This document shows positions 16,434 to 26,339 of a stretch of DNA of 64,000 nucleotides, in pieces. Where the stretch lies: positions 2,232,001 through 2,296,000 of the forward strand of contig NZ_WEGH01000001.1 in the NCBI RefSeq assembly GCF_009604375.1, read 5' to 3'. A model generated the notes under the pieces. It made no database searches and was not told where the DNA came from. It saw only the letters and a program-made list of their open reading frames with translations. Position numbers and translations under genes: made by a program. The DNA comes from Actinomadura macrotermitis. GTDB taxonomy: Bacteria > Actinomycetota > Actinomycetes > Streptosporangiales > Streptosporangiaceae. Positions within the stretch are counted from its first letter, which is position 1. Every line of letters starts with the position of its first letter.

Positions 16434-18202
16434 CCGACGTCCTCGGCGAGCATCAGCCACTCCTCCTCGACCTCGGCGGCCTCGGCCTGCAGGGCCTTCA
16501 GCCGCCCGTCCAGTTCCTGGAGCTTTCCGTAGTCGGTGGCGTGCTCGGCGAGCTTCTCGTGCAGCTCGGCCTGCTGCTTGGCGAGCTTGTCCAGCCGCCG
16601 CTCCAGCCGGTCCAGCTCCTTGCGGGCCTTCCAGTCGCCGCCGCCCTTGGGCTTGGCGGCGGCGGGCGCCGCGGCCGGGGCGGAGGCCGCGGCCGCCGCG
16701 CGGGACGTGGTGGCCTGGCCCGACGCGCGCCGCGCCAGGTACTCGTCCACGCCCCCCGGCAGCATCGCGATCCGGCCGTCGCCGAGCAGCGCGGCGACAC
16801 GGTCGGTGATGCGCTCCAGGAAGTAGCGGTCGTGGCTGACCACGACGAGGGTGCCGGGCCAGCCGTCGAGCAGGTCCTCCAGCTCGGTGAGGGTCTCGAT
16901 GTCCAGGTCGTTGGTGGGCTCGTCCAGCAGCAGCACGTTCGGCTCGCCCATCAGCAGCCGCAGCACCTGCAGGCGGCGGCGCTCGCCGCCCGACAGGTCG
17001 CCGACCGGCGTCCACTGCCGGTCGCCGGGGAAGCCGAGCCGCTCCAGCAGCTGGCTGGCGGTCCACTCGCGCTTGCCGACGGTGATGCGGCGGCGGATCT
17101 CCTCCACCGACTCCAGCACCCGCCGGGACGGGTCCAGGTCCTCCAGGTTCTGCGACAGGTGCGCCAGCTGGACGGTCTTGCCGCGCACGACCCGGCCCGC
17201 CGCCGGCGTCACCTCGCCGTCCAGCAGCCGCAGCAGGGTGCTCTTGCCGCTGCCGTTGACGCCGACCAGCCCGATCCGGTCGCCGGGGCCGAGCTGCCAG
17301 GTCAGCCGGTCGAAGATGGGGCGCTCGCCGAGGCGGACGGTCACGTCCTCCAGGTCGAACACGGTCTTGCCGAGCCGCGCGGTGGCGAACTTGGTCAGCT
17401 CGACCGAGTCGCGCAGCGGCGGCTCGTCGGCGATCAGCGCCTGCGCGGCGTCCACCCGGAACTTGGGCTTGGAGGTGCGGGCCTGCGGGCCGCGGCGCAG
17501 CCAGGCCAGCTCCTTGCGCAGCAGGTTCTGGCGCTTGGTCTCGGTCGCGGCGGCGATGCGGGCGCGCTCGGCCTTGGCCAGGACGTAGGCGGAGTAGCCG
17601 CCCTCGTAGCGCTCGACCTTGCCGTCCACGACCTCCCAGGTGCGCTCGGTGACCTCGTCGAGGAACCAGCGGTCGTGCGTGACGACCAGCAGCGCGGTCC
17701 TGCGGGCCTTCAGGTGCCCGGCGAGCCAGGCGATGGCCTCGATGTCCAGGTGGTTGGTGGGCTCGTCCAGCACCAGCAGGTCGGACTCGGGCACCAGCAG
17801 CCGGGCCAGCGCGACGCGGCGGCGCTCGCCGCCGGACATGCCGGCGATGGGCGCGTCCAGCTCCAGGTCGGCGACCAGGCCGCCGAGGACGTCGCGGACG
17901 CGGGTGTCGCCGGCCCACTCGTGCTCGGCGCGGTCGCCGAGCACCACCGAGCGGACGGTGGCGTCCTCGGGGAAGGCGTCGCGCTGGGTCAGGTAGCCGA
18001 TCCGGGCGCCGCGCGCGTGGGTGACGCGGCCGCCGTCGGGTTCGGTGGCGCGGGCCAGGATGGCGACCAGGGTGCTCTTGCCGCCGCCGTTGCGGCCGAC
18101 GACGCCGACGCGGTCGTCGTCGTCCAGGCCGAGGGACACCGAGTCCAGCAGCGGCTTCGGCCCGTAGGCCTTGGAGATGCTCTCAACATTGATCAGGTTC
18201 AC
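16430..18202 (-). CDS. ABC-F family ATPase (Uup/EttA-like)
   Basis: Soluble tandem ABC protein that acts on the ribosome rather than as a transporter. The 590-residue protein has two nucleotide-binding domains: Walker A GRNGGGKST and GVNGSGKST, signatures MSGGERRRVAL and LSGGERRRLQV, Walker B LLVLDEPTNHLD and LLLDEPTNDLD. An Ala-rich linker (near 510-530) leads to a C-terminal coiled coil of about 60 residues, as in Uup. There are no membrane segments. GTG start. It follows ispE after 13 bp, the order seen in other actinobacteria. Confidence 0.93.
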   Translation of the reverse strand: MNLINVESISKAYGPKPLLDSVSLGLDDDDRVGVVGRNGGGKSTLVAILARATEPDGGRVTHARGARIGYLTQRDAFPEDATVRSVVLGDRAEHEWAGDTRVRDVLGGLVADLELDAPIAGMSGGERRRVALARLLVPESDLLVLDEPTNHLDIEAIAWLAGHLKARRTALLVVTHDRWFLDEVTERTWEVVDGKVERYEGGYSAYVLAKAERARIAAATETKRQNLLRKELAWLRRGPQARTSKPKFRVDAAQALIADEPPLRDSVELTKFATARLGKTVFDLEDVTVRLGERPIFDRLTWQLGPGDRIGLVGVNGSGKSTLLRLLDGEVTPAAGRVVRGKTVQLAHLSQNLEDLDPSRRVLESVEEIRRRITVGKREWTASQLLERLGFPGDRQWTPVGDLSGGERRRLQVLRLLMGEPNVLLLDEPTNDLDIETLTELEDLLDGWPGTLVVVSHDRYFLERITDRVAALLGDGRIAMLPGGVDEYLARRASGQATTSRAAAAASAPAAAPAAAKPKGGGDWKARKELDRLERRLDKLAKQQAELHEKLAEHATDYGKLQELDGRLKALQAEAAEVEEEWLMLAEDVG

Positions 18203-18215
18203 GGCGTCTTCCAGG

Positions 18216-19136
18216 CTAGAGGATCGTGGCGCCCGGGACGGGCCCGTGGGCGCGCACGACCGAGGCGGCCACGTCCGCGGCGGCGAGGGCCGCCGCCAGG
18301 TCGGCCGCGTGCTGCTCGTCGGCGGCCAGGAACGCGCAGGTCGGGCCGGAGCCCGACACCAGCGCGCCGAGCGCGCCGAGGTCGCGGCCGGTGTCGACGG
18401 TGCGGCGCAGCGACGGCCGCAGCATGATCGCGGCGGGCTGCAGGTCGTTGGTGAGCGCGGCGCCGAGCGCGCGCGCGTCGCCGGCGGCGAGGGCGGCCAT
18501 CAGCTCCGGCGACTCGGCCGGCCAGGGCGTCTCCTCGCCCTGCGCGGCGCGCAGCCGGTCGCACTCGGCGTAGACGGCCGGGGTGGACAGGCCGCCGTCG
18601 GCGGTCGCGAACACCCAGTGGAAGGTGCCGCCCGCCGGGACGGGGGTGAGGCGCTCGCCGCGGCCGAGGCCGACCGCGACGCCGCCGAGCAGCGCGAACG
18701 GCACGTCGCTGCCGAGCTCGGCGCCGAGCGCCAGCAGCGCGTCCAGGTCGAGCTTGGGGGCGGCCGGATCGTCCCACAGGCGGGCGCAGGCGACCAGCGC
18801 GGCGGCGGCGTCGGCGCTGCCGCCCGCCATGCCGCCCGCGACCGGGATGGCCTTGCGGATCGCCAGCGACACCAGCGGCCGGACGCCGAGCCGGTCGGCG
18901 ACGAGCCGGGCCGCGCGGACGGCCAGGTTGTCGCCGTCGACGGGCACCCCGCCGATCGCGACCTGGGCGTCGGGGGCGGCCTGCACGGTCACCGCCAGGT
19001 CGTCGGCGGGGGCGGCCGTCACCTCGTCGAAGAGGGAGACGGCGCAGAACACGTTGACGAGGTCGTGGTACCCGTCGTCGCGGAGCGGCCCCACGCCGAG
19101 CTGGAGGTTGACCTTGGCCGGAACACGTACGGTCAC
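18216..19136 (-). CDS. ispE: 4-diphosphocytidyl-2-C-methyl-D-erythritol kinase
   Basis: GHMP kinase of the MEP isoprenoid pathway. The 306-residue protein begins VTVRVPAKVNLQLGVG and has the ATP loop IPVAGGMAGGSADAAAAL and the late GSGPTCAFL motif. Two GTG starts are possible (19145 and 19136); I prefer 19136 because GGTGGGTG lies six bases upstream. It is in the rsmA-ispE-abcF run, with the secreted lipoprotein gene inserted between rsmA and ispE. Confidence 0.94.
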   Translation of the reverse strand: MTVRVPAKVNLQLGVGPLRDDGYHDLVNVFCAVSLFDEVTAAPADDLAVTVQAAPDAQVAIGGVPVDGDNLAVRAARLVADRLGVRPLVSLAIRKAIPVAGGMAGGSADAAAALVACARLWDDPAAPKLDLDALLALGAELGSDVPFALLGGVAVGLGRGERLTPVPAGGTFHWVFATADGGLSTPAVYAECDRLRAAQGEETPWPAESPELMAALAAGDARALGAALTNDLQPAAIMLRPSLRRTVDTGRDLGALGALVSGSGPTCAFLAADEQHAADLAAALAAADVAASVVRAHGPVPGATIL

Positions 19137-19222
19137 TGAGGTCACCCACCGAGCGTACGGGACCCCGGGCCCTCCCCAGGCCACGGCCGCCCTCCCCGGC
19201 GACCGTGATGATCGCGACGAAC

Positions 19223-20254
19223 TCAGCCGCCGCTGGTGACCGGGAGGCTGCGGGGGTTGAAGAAGGGGGTGGTGGCCAGCTCGCGCAGGGCCGACACCGC
19301 GTGCCTGTCGTTGGTGACCGAGTAGCTGCGGCGGGTGTCGCGGGGGTCCTGGGCCTGCTCGTCGGAGTTGAAGTAGACGACGGCCTTGATCTGGGGGTCC
19401 TGCAGCACCTGGGTGGCCTTGCGGAGCCATTCGGCGCGGCGGGTGCCGTAGGACGCCGGCACGCCGAACTCGGCGATCATGATGGGCTTGGGGTGCTTGC
19501 GGGCCCAGTCCTGGAAGGCGCGGACGGTCTCCGACAGGTCGCGGTAGTCGTACTCGCCGCCGGGCTGGGCGTCGGTGCAGACCCAGTCGACCTGGTCGTC
19601 GCCGGGGTAGTAGGCGGCGGCGTTGCGGCCGCCGAAGCCGCGGGCGGTCGGGCACCACACCCACACGACGTTGTCGACCCGCTCCTGCGCGAAGATCGTC
19701 CGCAGGTGCTTCCAGGCGGCGACGTAGTCGGCCGGGGAGTGCGTCTTGGCCTGCAGGCCCTCTTTGTCCATGTCGCGCTGCCAGCGCAGGAAGATCGGCT
19801 TGCGGGTGGCCTTCAGCGCGCGGGCGCGGGTGCGCACCAGCGCGTCGTGCTTGCCGGAGACGATCTCCTTGGTGTCGGTGCCGGCCCAGGTGAGCAGCAG
19901 GTAGCGCGAGCCCGCCAGCACCGACTGGTCGGCCTTGTCGGGGAAGTCGGCCTTCCAGGAGTGGTAGCTGGGCGCGATGTCCAGCTGCCGGCCGAGGCGC
20001 TGCTCGATCAGCGCGACCTGCTCCAGGCCGGGCCGGCCGGCGTCCTTGCCGGTGGGCTGGGCCTTGGGCGCGCCGTCCAGCGGCTGCGGGGGCGTCCAGG
20101 CGCCGAAGTAGGCGCCCTTGGCGGGCGGCAGCGGCGCCACCCCGGCCCGCGCGGTGGTGGTGATCTTCGGGGTCGCGACCGCGCCGTCAGAGCACCCGGC
20201 CGCCGCCAGCACCGCCGCGGCCATCACCGCCGCGGGCGCCGTCCGCTTCACCAT
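19223..20254 (-). CDS. Secreted lipoprotein with GH26/beta-mannanase-like glycosidase fold
   Basis: The 343-residue protein has a lipoprotein signal peptide with lipobox LAAAGC (Cys near 20). The mature part resembles GH26-type hydrolases: AYFGAWTPP start, a [14 protein letters not shown] segment in the position of the acid/base region and IMIAEFG with the probable nucleophile Glu near residue 273. The first segment has Asp where the family usually has Glu, so activity is uncertain. GGAGG precedes the ATG. Its first 68 bp overlap the 3' end of rsmA in another frame, and it sits in an otherwise conserved housekeeping run. Confidence 0.72.
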   Translation of the reverse strand: MVKRTAPAAVMAAAVLAAAGCSDGAVATPKITTTARAGVAPLPPAKGAYFGAWTPPQPLDGAPKAQPTGKDAGRPGLEQVALIEQRLGRQLDIAPSYHSWKADFPDKADQSVLAGSRYLLLTWAGTDTKEIVSGKHDALVRTRARALKATRKPIFLRWQRDMDKEGLQAKTHSPADYVAAWKHLRTIFAQERVDNVVWVWCPTARGFGGRNAAAYYPGDDQVDWVCTDAQPGGEYDYRDLSETVRAFQDWARKHPKPIMIAEFGVPASYGTRRAEWLRKATQVLQDPQIKAVVYFNSDEQAQDPRDTRRSYSVTNDRHAVSALRELATTPFFNPRSLPVTSGG

Positions 20255-21137
20255 GATCCTCCGCCTTGTTCCGGTCCTCGCCGCCCCCAGGACGATACTG
20301 GGCGATCAGGGCAAAGGAGGCCACGTCCAGCGCTTCGCCCCGGGTCCGCGGGTCCACGCCCGCCGCCCGCAGCGCCTCCTCGGCCGCCGCCGCCGACCCC
20401 GCCCAGCCCGCGAGCGCGGCCCGCAGCGTCTTGCGGCGCTGCGCGAACGCGGCGTCCACCACGGCGAACACCTCCGCGCGGGACGCGGTCGTGGCGGGCG
20501 GCTCGCCCCGGGTGAAGGCGACCAGCCCCGAATCGACGTTCGGCGCCGGCCAGAACACCGCGCGGCCGACCGGCCCGGCGCGCCGCGCGGTCCCGTACCA
20601 GGCGAGCTTGACCGACGGGATCCCGTAGATCTTGCTGCCGGGCGCCGCCGTCATCCGGTCGGCGACCTCGGCCTGCACCATCACCAGCACCCGGCGCAGC
20701 GACGGCAGCGTCGCCAGCAGGTGCAGCACCACCGGGACCGCCACGTTGTAGGGCAGGTTCGCCACCAGCGCCGTCGGCTCGGGGCCGGGCACGCCGGTGA
20801 TGCGCAGCGCGTCGGCGCGCACCACCTCCAGCCGCTCCGCGAGCTCCGGCGCGCGCGCCGCGACCGTCACCGGCAGCGCCGCGGCGAGCGGCGGGTCGAT
20901 CTCGACCGCCACCACCCGCCGGACCTGCGGCAGCAGCGCCAGCGTCAGCGAGCCGAGGCCGGGCCCGACCTCGATGACGACGTCGTCCGGTGCCAGCTCG
21001 GCCGCCCGCACGATGCGCCGCACCGTGTTGCCGTCGATGACGAAATTCTGCCCGAGCTGCTTGGTCGGCCGGATGCCGAGGGCCGCGGCGAGTTCGCGTA
21101 CGTCCGCCGGTCCGAGCAGTGCCTGAGAGTCCCCCAC
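20187..21137 (-). CDS. rsmA: 16S rRNA dimethyladenosine transferase (KsgA)
   Basis: Dimethylates the two adjacent adenines of 16S rRNA helix 45. The 316-residue protein has the LGQNFVID motif, SAM motif [10 protein letters not shown] and the NLPYN catalytic motif. The last 20 or so residues are Gly/Arg/Asp-rich and are read from the same DNA, in another frame, as the following lipoprotein's signal peptide, so the tail is probably dispensable. GTG start at 21137. It follows rpfB after 18 bp, the usual rpfB-rsmA pairing. Confidence 0.95.
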   Translation of the reverse strand: MGDSQALLGPADVRELAAALGIRPTKQLGQNFVIDGNTVRRIVRAAELAPDDVVIEVGPGLGSLTLALLPQVRRVVAVEIDPPLAAALPVTVAARAPELAERLEVVRADALRITGVPGPEPTALVANLPYNVAVPVVLHLLATLPSLRRVLVMVQAEVADRMTAAPGSKIYGIPSVKLAWYGTARRAGPVGRAVFWPAPNVDSGLVAFTRGEPPATTASRAEVFAVVDAAFAQRRKTLRAALAGWAGSAAAAEEALRAAGVDPRTRGEALDVASFALIAQYRPGGGEDRNKAEDHGEADGARGGDGRGGAGGGRVL

Positions 21138-21155
21138 GCCGTCCAGTGTCTCAGG

Positions 21156-21956
21156 TCAGCCGAACAGGAATCGGCCGCAGTTGGGCCACTGGCCCTGCCA
21201 GCGGCCCCCGACCTTCTTGTAGAGCAGCTGCGCGCGGTAGGTCTGCTCGGCCGCCGGGGCGTCGCTCGGCTTGCCCGAGCCGCCCACCGACGCCCACGAG
21301 GCCAGCGAGAACTGGTAGAGGCCGTAGTAGCCGGCCGGGTTGACCGCGCGCGGGTTGCCGCCGGACTCGCACTTGGCCAGGCCGGCCCAGTTCAGCCCGG
21401 ACGCGGGACCGCCGCCGGAGGTGGGGCCGAGCGCCAGGACCCGCGGCACCGGCCTGCTCTTGACCTCGCGCTCCAGGACGGCCTTGACCTTCTTGCCCTT
21501 GCGCAGCACCAGCGCCGTCCGCACGACCGTGATGCCGGGCTTGCCGGGCCGCAGCACCTTCTGGGTGAACGGCGGCAGCTTGGCGTCCTTCTTCTTGATC
21601 GTCGGCGCGGGGACCTGCACCGTCGTGACGACCGGGCGCGACAGCAGCCGCGTCACCGTGATCGTGTCCCCGGCGGGCGCGTCGCGGGGCGGCACGACCA
21701 GGTCGTACCGGCCGAGCTTGACGCCGGCCTGCTCCAGCACCTGCAGCACGGTGGCGCCGGTCGTGTCGACCTCGGTGCGCTTGCGGTCGACGACGACGGC
21801 GACCTTGCGGGACGCCGGCTCACTGGCCTTCGGCGCGTCCTTGAGGGCGGCGGGGGGCTTCTGCTTCGCCTCCGCGCCGCCGCCGCAGCCGGCCGCGGAC
21901 ATCGCCACGGGCAGCAGGAGGGCGCAGAAGGCCAGGGTCGCGGGGGGACGACGCAC
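21156..21956 (-). CDS. rpfB: Resuscitation-promoting factor, RpfB-type lipoprotein
   Basis: Secreted muralytic enzyme that helps dormant cells resume growth. The 266-residue protein has a lipobox SAAGC (Cys24), one DUF348 domain (about 50-105), a G5-like domain (about 105-175) and a C-terminal Rpf transglycosylase domain starting LAKCESGGNP with catalytic Glu197 and the closing WPNC cysteine. Mycobacterial RpfB has three DUF348 copies; here there is one, making a shorter stalk. GTG start with GGAGG nine bases upstream. Confidence 0.92.
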   Translation of the reverse strand: MRRPPATLAFCALLLPVAMSAAGCGGGAEAKQKPPAALKDAPKASEPASRKVAVVVDRKRTEVDTTGATVLQVLEQAGVKLGRYDLVVPPRDAPAGDTITVTRLLSRPVVTTVQVPAPTIKKKDAKLPPFTQKVLRPGKPGITVVRTALVLRKGKKVKAVLEREVKSRPVPRVLALGPTSGGGPASGLNWAGLAKCESGGNPRAVNPAGYYGLYQFSLASWASVGGSGKPSDAPAAEQTYRAQLLYKKVGGRWQGQWPNCGRFLFG

Positions 21957-22062
21957 GGTGGGGTTCCTCCAGGGGCGCGGGCCGCGGGGGACGGCCCGTT
22001 CACAGGCCAGACCCTACGGCCACACCGCCCCCGCCCGCCACCTGGACGCCCTCACGGCGCCC

Positions 22063-22890
22063 TCACCAGGGGCCGAAGACCCGCTCCCCCGTGGCGTTGA
22101 TCGCCTCGCACAGCTCCTCCACCGCGACGTCCTTGACCTCGGCCATGAACCGCACCGTGTGCGGGATCAGGTACGAGGCGTTCGGCTTGCCGCGGTGCGG
22201 CGCCGGGGTGAGGAACGGGGCGTCGGTCTCGACCAGGACCAGGTCCAGCGGCGCCACCCGCAGCGCCTCGCGCAGCGGCCCGGCGTTCTTGAACGTCACG
22301 TTGCCCGCGAAGCTCATCACATAGCCGCGGTCGGCGCAGACCGCGGCCATCTCGGCGTCGCCGGAAAAGCAGTGGAAGACGACCCTGTCCGGCGCGCCCT
22401 CCTCCTCCAGGATGCGCAGCACGTCGTCGTGCGCCTCCCGGTCGTGGATGACCAGGGCCTTGCCGGTGCGCTTGGCGATGTCGATGTGGGCGCGGAACGA
22501 GCGGTGCTGGTCGTCCTTGGGCGCCCAGTCGCGGTAGTAGTCCAGGCCCGTCTCGCCGATCGCGCGCACCTTCGGCTGCTCGGCCAGGCGGGCGATGTCG
22601 TCCAGCACGTCCGCGGTGACGCCGGTGGTGTCGTTCGGGTGGATCGCCACGCCCGCGTAGACGCCGTCGTACTCGGCGGCCGTCTCCGCGCACAGCCGCG
22701 ACGTCGGCAGGTCCACCCCGATCGTGACGATCCGCCCGATGCCCGCCGCCCGCGCCGACGCCAGCTGCTCGGTGACCGGCAGCCCCACCAGGTCCAGGTG
22801 GCAGTGGCTGTCGAACACCGGCACCGGCAGCGGCTCGGGCAGGCCGGGGAAGGACTTGGCCGCCTGCCCGCCCTCCTCCTCGCCGCTCAC
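22063..22890 (-). CDS. tatD: TatD family metal-dependent deoxyribonuclease
   Basis: TIM-barrel amidohydrolase-type nuclease. The 275-residue protein has the metal motif DSHCHLD near residue 28, IGETGLDYY near 116, a HDREAHDD segment and [10 protein letters not shown] near 223. The GTG start overlaps the metG stop (GTGA). The metG-tatD-rpfB-rsmA order is conserved in actinobacteria. Confidence 0.93.
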   Translation of the reverse strand: MSGEEEGGQAAKSFPGLPEPLPVPVFDSHCHLDLVGLPVTEQLASARAAGIGRIVTIGVDLPTSRLCAETAAEYDGVYAGVAIHPNDTTGVTADVLDDIARLAEQPKVRAIGETGLDYYRDWAPKDDQHRSFRAHIDIAKRTGKALVIHDREAHDDVLRILEEEGAPDRVVFHCFSGDAEMAAVCADRGYVMSFAGNVTFKNAGPLREALRVAPLDLVLVETDAPFLTPAPHRGKPNASYLIPHTVRFMAEVKDVAVEELCEAINATGERVFGPW

Positions 22891-24686
22891 TCGTTACCGC
22901 CGAGCCGCGCCAGCTCCTCGTCCACCACGGAGGTGTCGAGCTTGGTGAACAGCGGGGTGGGCTTGGCCAGCGGCACCCCGGGCCGGATCGGCATGGACTC
23001 CCAGCGCGCCGCAGTGCCGTCGTAGTCGCCGGTGATGACCTGGTAGTCCGGGCCGCCCTCCTCCGACACCGTCTCCACCCGCGGCATGCCGCTCCACACG
23101 CCCTCGCCGCCGAGCATCTCGTGCACCTTCTGCGAGGAGTTCGGCAGGAACGGCGTCAGCAGCGTCTTGGCGTCGTCGACGACCTGCAGCGCCACGTGCA
23201 GGATCGACTTGACCCGCTCGGGGTCGTCCTTGAGCTTCCACGGCGCCTGGTCCGACAGGTACCGGTTGGCGTCGCGGACGACGTCGAACGCCTCGGTGAT
23301 TCCGTTCTTGAACCGCGACCGCTCCAGCTCGGCGCCGACCGCGCCGAACGCGGACCGGCTGCGCTGCAGCAGCGCCCGGTCGGCGTCGGTGAGGTCGCCC
23401 GCCTCGGGGATCGCGCCGAAGTTCTTGGCGGCCATGTTCACCGACCGGTTCACCAGGTTGCCCCACGCCGCGACGAGCTCGTCGTTGTTGCGGCTGACGA
23501 AGTTCTCCCAGGTGAAGTCGGTGTCGTTGTTCTCCGGGCCGGCCACGGCGATGTAGTAGCGCAGCGCGTCGACGTCGTAGCGCTCCAGGAAGTCCTTCAC
23601 GTAGATGACGACCTGGCGCGAGGAGGAGAACTTGCGGCCCTCCATCGTCAGGAACTCCGACGACACCACCTCGGTCGGCAGGTTCAGCGCGCCGAGCGAC
23701 CCCGGCGTGCCGCCCTTGTCGCCCTGGCCGTTGTAGCCGAGCAGCATCGCCGGCCAGATCTCGGCGTGGAAGACGATGTTGTCCTTGCCCATGAAGTAGT
23801 ACGCCAGCGCGTCGGGGTCCTGCCACCAGGCGCGCCACGCCTCGGGGTCGCCCGAGCGGCGGGCCCACTCCACCGACGCCGAGAAGTATCCGACGACGGC
23901 GTCGAACCACACGTACAGCTTCTTGGTGGGGTTGTCGCGCCAGCCCTCCAGCGGGATCGGCACGCCCCAGTCCAGGTCGCGGCTGATGGCGCGGGGCTGC
24001 ATGTCGTCCAGCAGGTTCAGCGCGAACTTCAAGACGTTGGGGCGCCACTGGCCCTGCTTGCCCTTCAGGTAGCGCGACAGGACCTCGGTGAACGCCGGCA
24101 GGTCCAGCATGAAGTGCTCGGTCTCGACGAATTTCGGCGTCTCGCCGTTGATCCGGCTGACCGGGTTGATCAGGTCGACCGGGTCGAGCTGGTTGCCGCA
24201 GTTGTCGCACTGGTCGCCGCGCGCGCCGTCGTACCCGCAGATCGGGCAGGTGCCCTCGATGTAGCGGTCGGGCAGGGTGCGGCCGGTGGACGGCGAGATC
24301 GCGCCCATCGTGGTCTTGGGGAAGATGTAGCCGTTGTCGTACAGGCCCTTGAACAGCTCCTGCACGATCGCGTAGTGGTTGCGCGTGGTCGTGCGGGTGA
24401 ACAGGTCGTAGGACATGCCGAGCGCGCTGAGGTCCTCGGCGATCACCCGGTTGTAGCGGTCGGCCAGCTCGCGGGCGGTCACGCCCTCCTTGTCGGCCTG
24501 CACCTGGATCGGGGTGCCGTGCTCGTCGGTGCCGCTCACCATCAGCACCTTGTTGCCCGCCATCCGCTGGTAGCGGCTGAACATGTCGCTGGGCAGCGCG
24601 AAACCGGAGACGTGCCCGATGTGGCGGGGCCCGTTGGCGTACGGCCAGGCGGGCGCGGTGAGGATGTGGCGGCTGGGCGAGGACAT
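22887..24686 (-). CDS. metG: Methionyl-tRNA synthetase
   Basis: Class I aminoacyl-tRNA synthetase. The 599-residue protein has HIGH near residue 22, a four-Cys zinc knuckle (CPICG ... CDNCG, about 144-162) and KFSSSR in place of the KMSKS loop (near residue 350). There is no C-terminal tRNA-binding extension. ATG at 24686. It is the first gene of the metG-tatD-rpfB-rsmA-ispE run. Confidence 0.96.
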   Translation of the reverse strand: MSSPSRHILTAPAWPYANGPRHIGHVSGFALPSDMFSRYQRMAGNKVLMVSGTDEHGTPIQVQADKEGVTARELADRYNRVIAEDLSALGMSYDLFTRTTTRNHYAIVQELFKGLYDNGYIFPKTTMGAISPSTGRTLPDRYIEGTCPICGYDGARGDQCDNCGNQLDPVDLINPVSRINGETPKFVETEHFMLDLPAFTEVLSRYLKGKQGQWRPNVLKFALNLLDDMQPRAISRDLDWGVPIPLEGWRDNPTKKLYVWFDAVVGYFSASVEWARRSGDPEAWRAWWQDPDALAYYFMGKDNIVFHAEIWPAMLLGYNGQGDKGGTPGSLGALNLPTEVVSSEFLTMEGRKFSSSRQVVIYVKDFLERYDVDALRYYIAVAGPENNDTDFTWENFVSRNNDELVAAWGNLVNRSVNMAAKNFGAIPEAGDLTDADRALLQRSRSAFGAVGAELERSRFKNGITEAFDVVRDANRYLSDQAPWKLKDDPERVKSILHVALQVVDDAKTLLTPFLPNSSQKVHEMLGGEGVWSGMPRVETVSEEGGPDYQVITGDYDGTAARWESMPIRPGVPLAKPTPLFTKLDTSVVDEELARLGGNE

Positions 24687-24766
24687 AGGTCAAGGGTAGA
24701 GGGCGCGGGGCGGGTTCTCGCACGCAATGACGCCATGGCACGGCCCGGGCCGTCCCCGAATGCGGC

Positions 24767-24796
24767 GGGCCCCGGGAGGAGGTCCTCCCGGGGCCC
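24767..24796 (-). terminator. Hairpin downstream of the GT2 gene
   Basis: A 14-bp perfect stem (GGGCCCCGGGAGGA / TCCTCCCGGGGCCC) with a two-base loop lies 23 bp past the glycosyltransferase stop and before metG. It lacks a T-tract, so termination efficiency is uncertain. Confidence 0.65.
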
Positions 24797-24819
24797 GGAC
24801 GTGCCAGGGGTGCGGCCGG

Positions 24820-26094
24820 TCAGCCGTCGATCTCGGCGGCCTCGTCCGCGGCGGCCCTGTCCCGCGCGGCCTTGTTCTCCGCGGCGACCTGCTCGGCGGC
24901 GGCGTCGACCACGCCGGCGGCCTCGTCGGCGGGGTCGCTCACCGGCGGGTGCTGGCGGCGGCGGATGCCGAGGATGCTGAGGAACAGCGACGCGAACGTG
25001 GCCTGCAGGCTCATCACCAGGGCGATCGCGGCGGGCACCACGATGCGCAGCGAGTGCCGCGGGTCCAGCTCGCCGAAGTTGTTGACGCGCCAGTGCATCA
25101 GCGAGGCGACCAGGCCGACCAGGCCGGCCACGGCCAGCAGGCCGCCGAGCACCAGGCCGCGCTCCAGGCTCCACCACTCGGTGATCTTCTTCACCCGGGG
25201 GTCGGGTGGCAGGAAGCCCTCGTGGGTGGCGTACACCTTGGTGAGCAGGGCGAAGATCACCGACTGGAAGCCGATGATCAGCGCGGCGCCCGCGCCGACG
25301 AGGGTGTCGACGTCGAAGGAGACGTCGGCCACGGTCACCGGGCCGAACGACAGCGCGATCCCGGCGGCCAGGCCGAGCGTCATAAAGACCAGGCCGGGGA
25401 TCAGGAAGAGCCAGCGGGGGCTGTAGAGCATGAGGAAGCGCAGATGACGCCAGCCGTCGCGCCAGGTGTTCAGGTGCGGGGCGCGGGTGCGGCCGTCGGG
25501 CGACAGCGTGGTCGGCTGCTCGCGGATGTCGTACTTGGCCAGCGTGGCCTTGACGACCATCTCGCTGGCGAACTCCATGCCGCCGGTCTGCAGCCCGAGG
25601 CGCAGGATCGACTCCTTGTTGAAGGCGCGCAGCCCGCAGTGGAAGTCACCGATCTTGCTGCCGAAGAACAGCCGGCCGACGAAGCTGAGCACCGGGTTGC
25701 CCAGGTAGCGGTGCAGCGGCGGCATCGCGCCGGGGGCGATGCCGCCCTTGAAGCGGTTGCCCATCACCAGGTCGGCGCCGTCGCGCAGGTCCTGCACGAA
25801 CGGCTCGAGGGTGGCGAAGTCGTACGAGTCGTCGGCGTCGCCCATCGCCACGTATGTGCCCCGGGCGGCCCGGATGCCGCCCATCAGGGCGTTGCCGTAG
25901 CCCTTCTCGGCGACCGGGACGACCCGGGCGCCGGCGTCGCGGGCGAGCTGCTGGCTGCCGTCGGTGCTGCCGTTGTCGGCGATGACCACCTCGCCGTCGA
26001 TGCCGCTGTCCTCGAAGAACTTGACCGTCTTACGGACACAGGTCTCGACGGTTTCGGCTTCGTTCAGGCATGGCATCACTACGGAGAGTTCCAC
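24820..26094 (-). CDS. Polyprenol-phosphate sugar synthase (GT2, dolichol-phosphate mannosyltransferase-like) with membrane domain
   Basis: Probably loads a sugar from a nucleotide donor onto polyprenyl phosphate at the inner membrane face. The 424-residue protein has a GT2 domain (SVVMPCLNEAETV at the start, DNGSTDGS, GDADDSYD near residue 88), then about four membrane segments (near 230-250, 265-285, 312-333, 350-375) and an acidic Ala-rich tail. It diverges from a GT-C membrane protein, and pmt is 3.4 kb away; polyprenol-phosphate mannose would be the donor for both. Confidence 0.85.
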   Translation of the reverse strand: MELSVVMPCLNEAETVETCVRKTVKFFEDSGIDGEVVIADNGSTDGSQQLARDAGARVVPVAEKGYGNALMGGIRAARGTYVAMGDADDSYDFATLEPFVQDLRDGADLVMGNRFKGGIAPGAMPPLHRYLGNPVLSFVGRLFFGSKIGDFHCGLRAFNKESILRLGLQTGGMEFASEMVVKATLAKYDIREQPTTLSPDGRTRAPHLNTWRDGWRHLRFLMLYSPRWLFLIPGLVFMTLGLAAGIALSFGPVTVADVSFDVDTLVGAGAALIIGFQSVIFALLTKVYATHEGFLPPDPRVKKITEWWSLERGLVLGGLLAVAGLVGLVASLMHWRVNNFGELDPRHSLRIVVPAAIALVMSLQATFASLFLSILGIRRRQHPPVSDPADEAAGVVDAAAEQVAAENKAARDRAAADEAAEIDG

Positions 26095-26339
26095 GCGATC
26101 TCCTTCGTTACCCCTGGTGACCGTCTGCGGTATTTTCCACTAATCTTGATGGTTCCCGCCGGACGGCCCGTCGTAGTTCATGATGCCTGCCGGGGACGGG
26201 TGGTGCGTGCCGCTCTCGATAAGAGCGCCCGTATCGTGTTGCGCAGTTGCAACCTGAATACCCTCTTCGCCGCGGCTGCGGGCGGCAGGCTAGGAACACA
26301 AGCATACGGGCACAACGGCCCGGGAAGGTTGGGTCGGCT

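Noticed and set aside
21957..22062. c-di-AMP (ydaO-type) riboswitch before rpfB
   Set aside because: Such riboswitches precede some actinobacterial rpf genes, but this gap is only 106 bp and I see none of the conserved core or pseudoknot arms.
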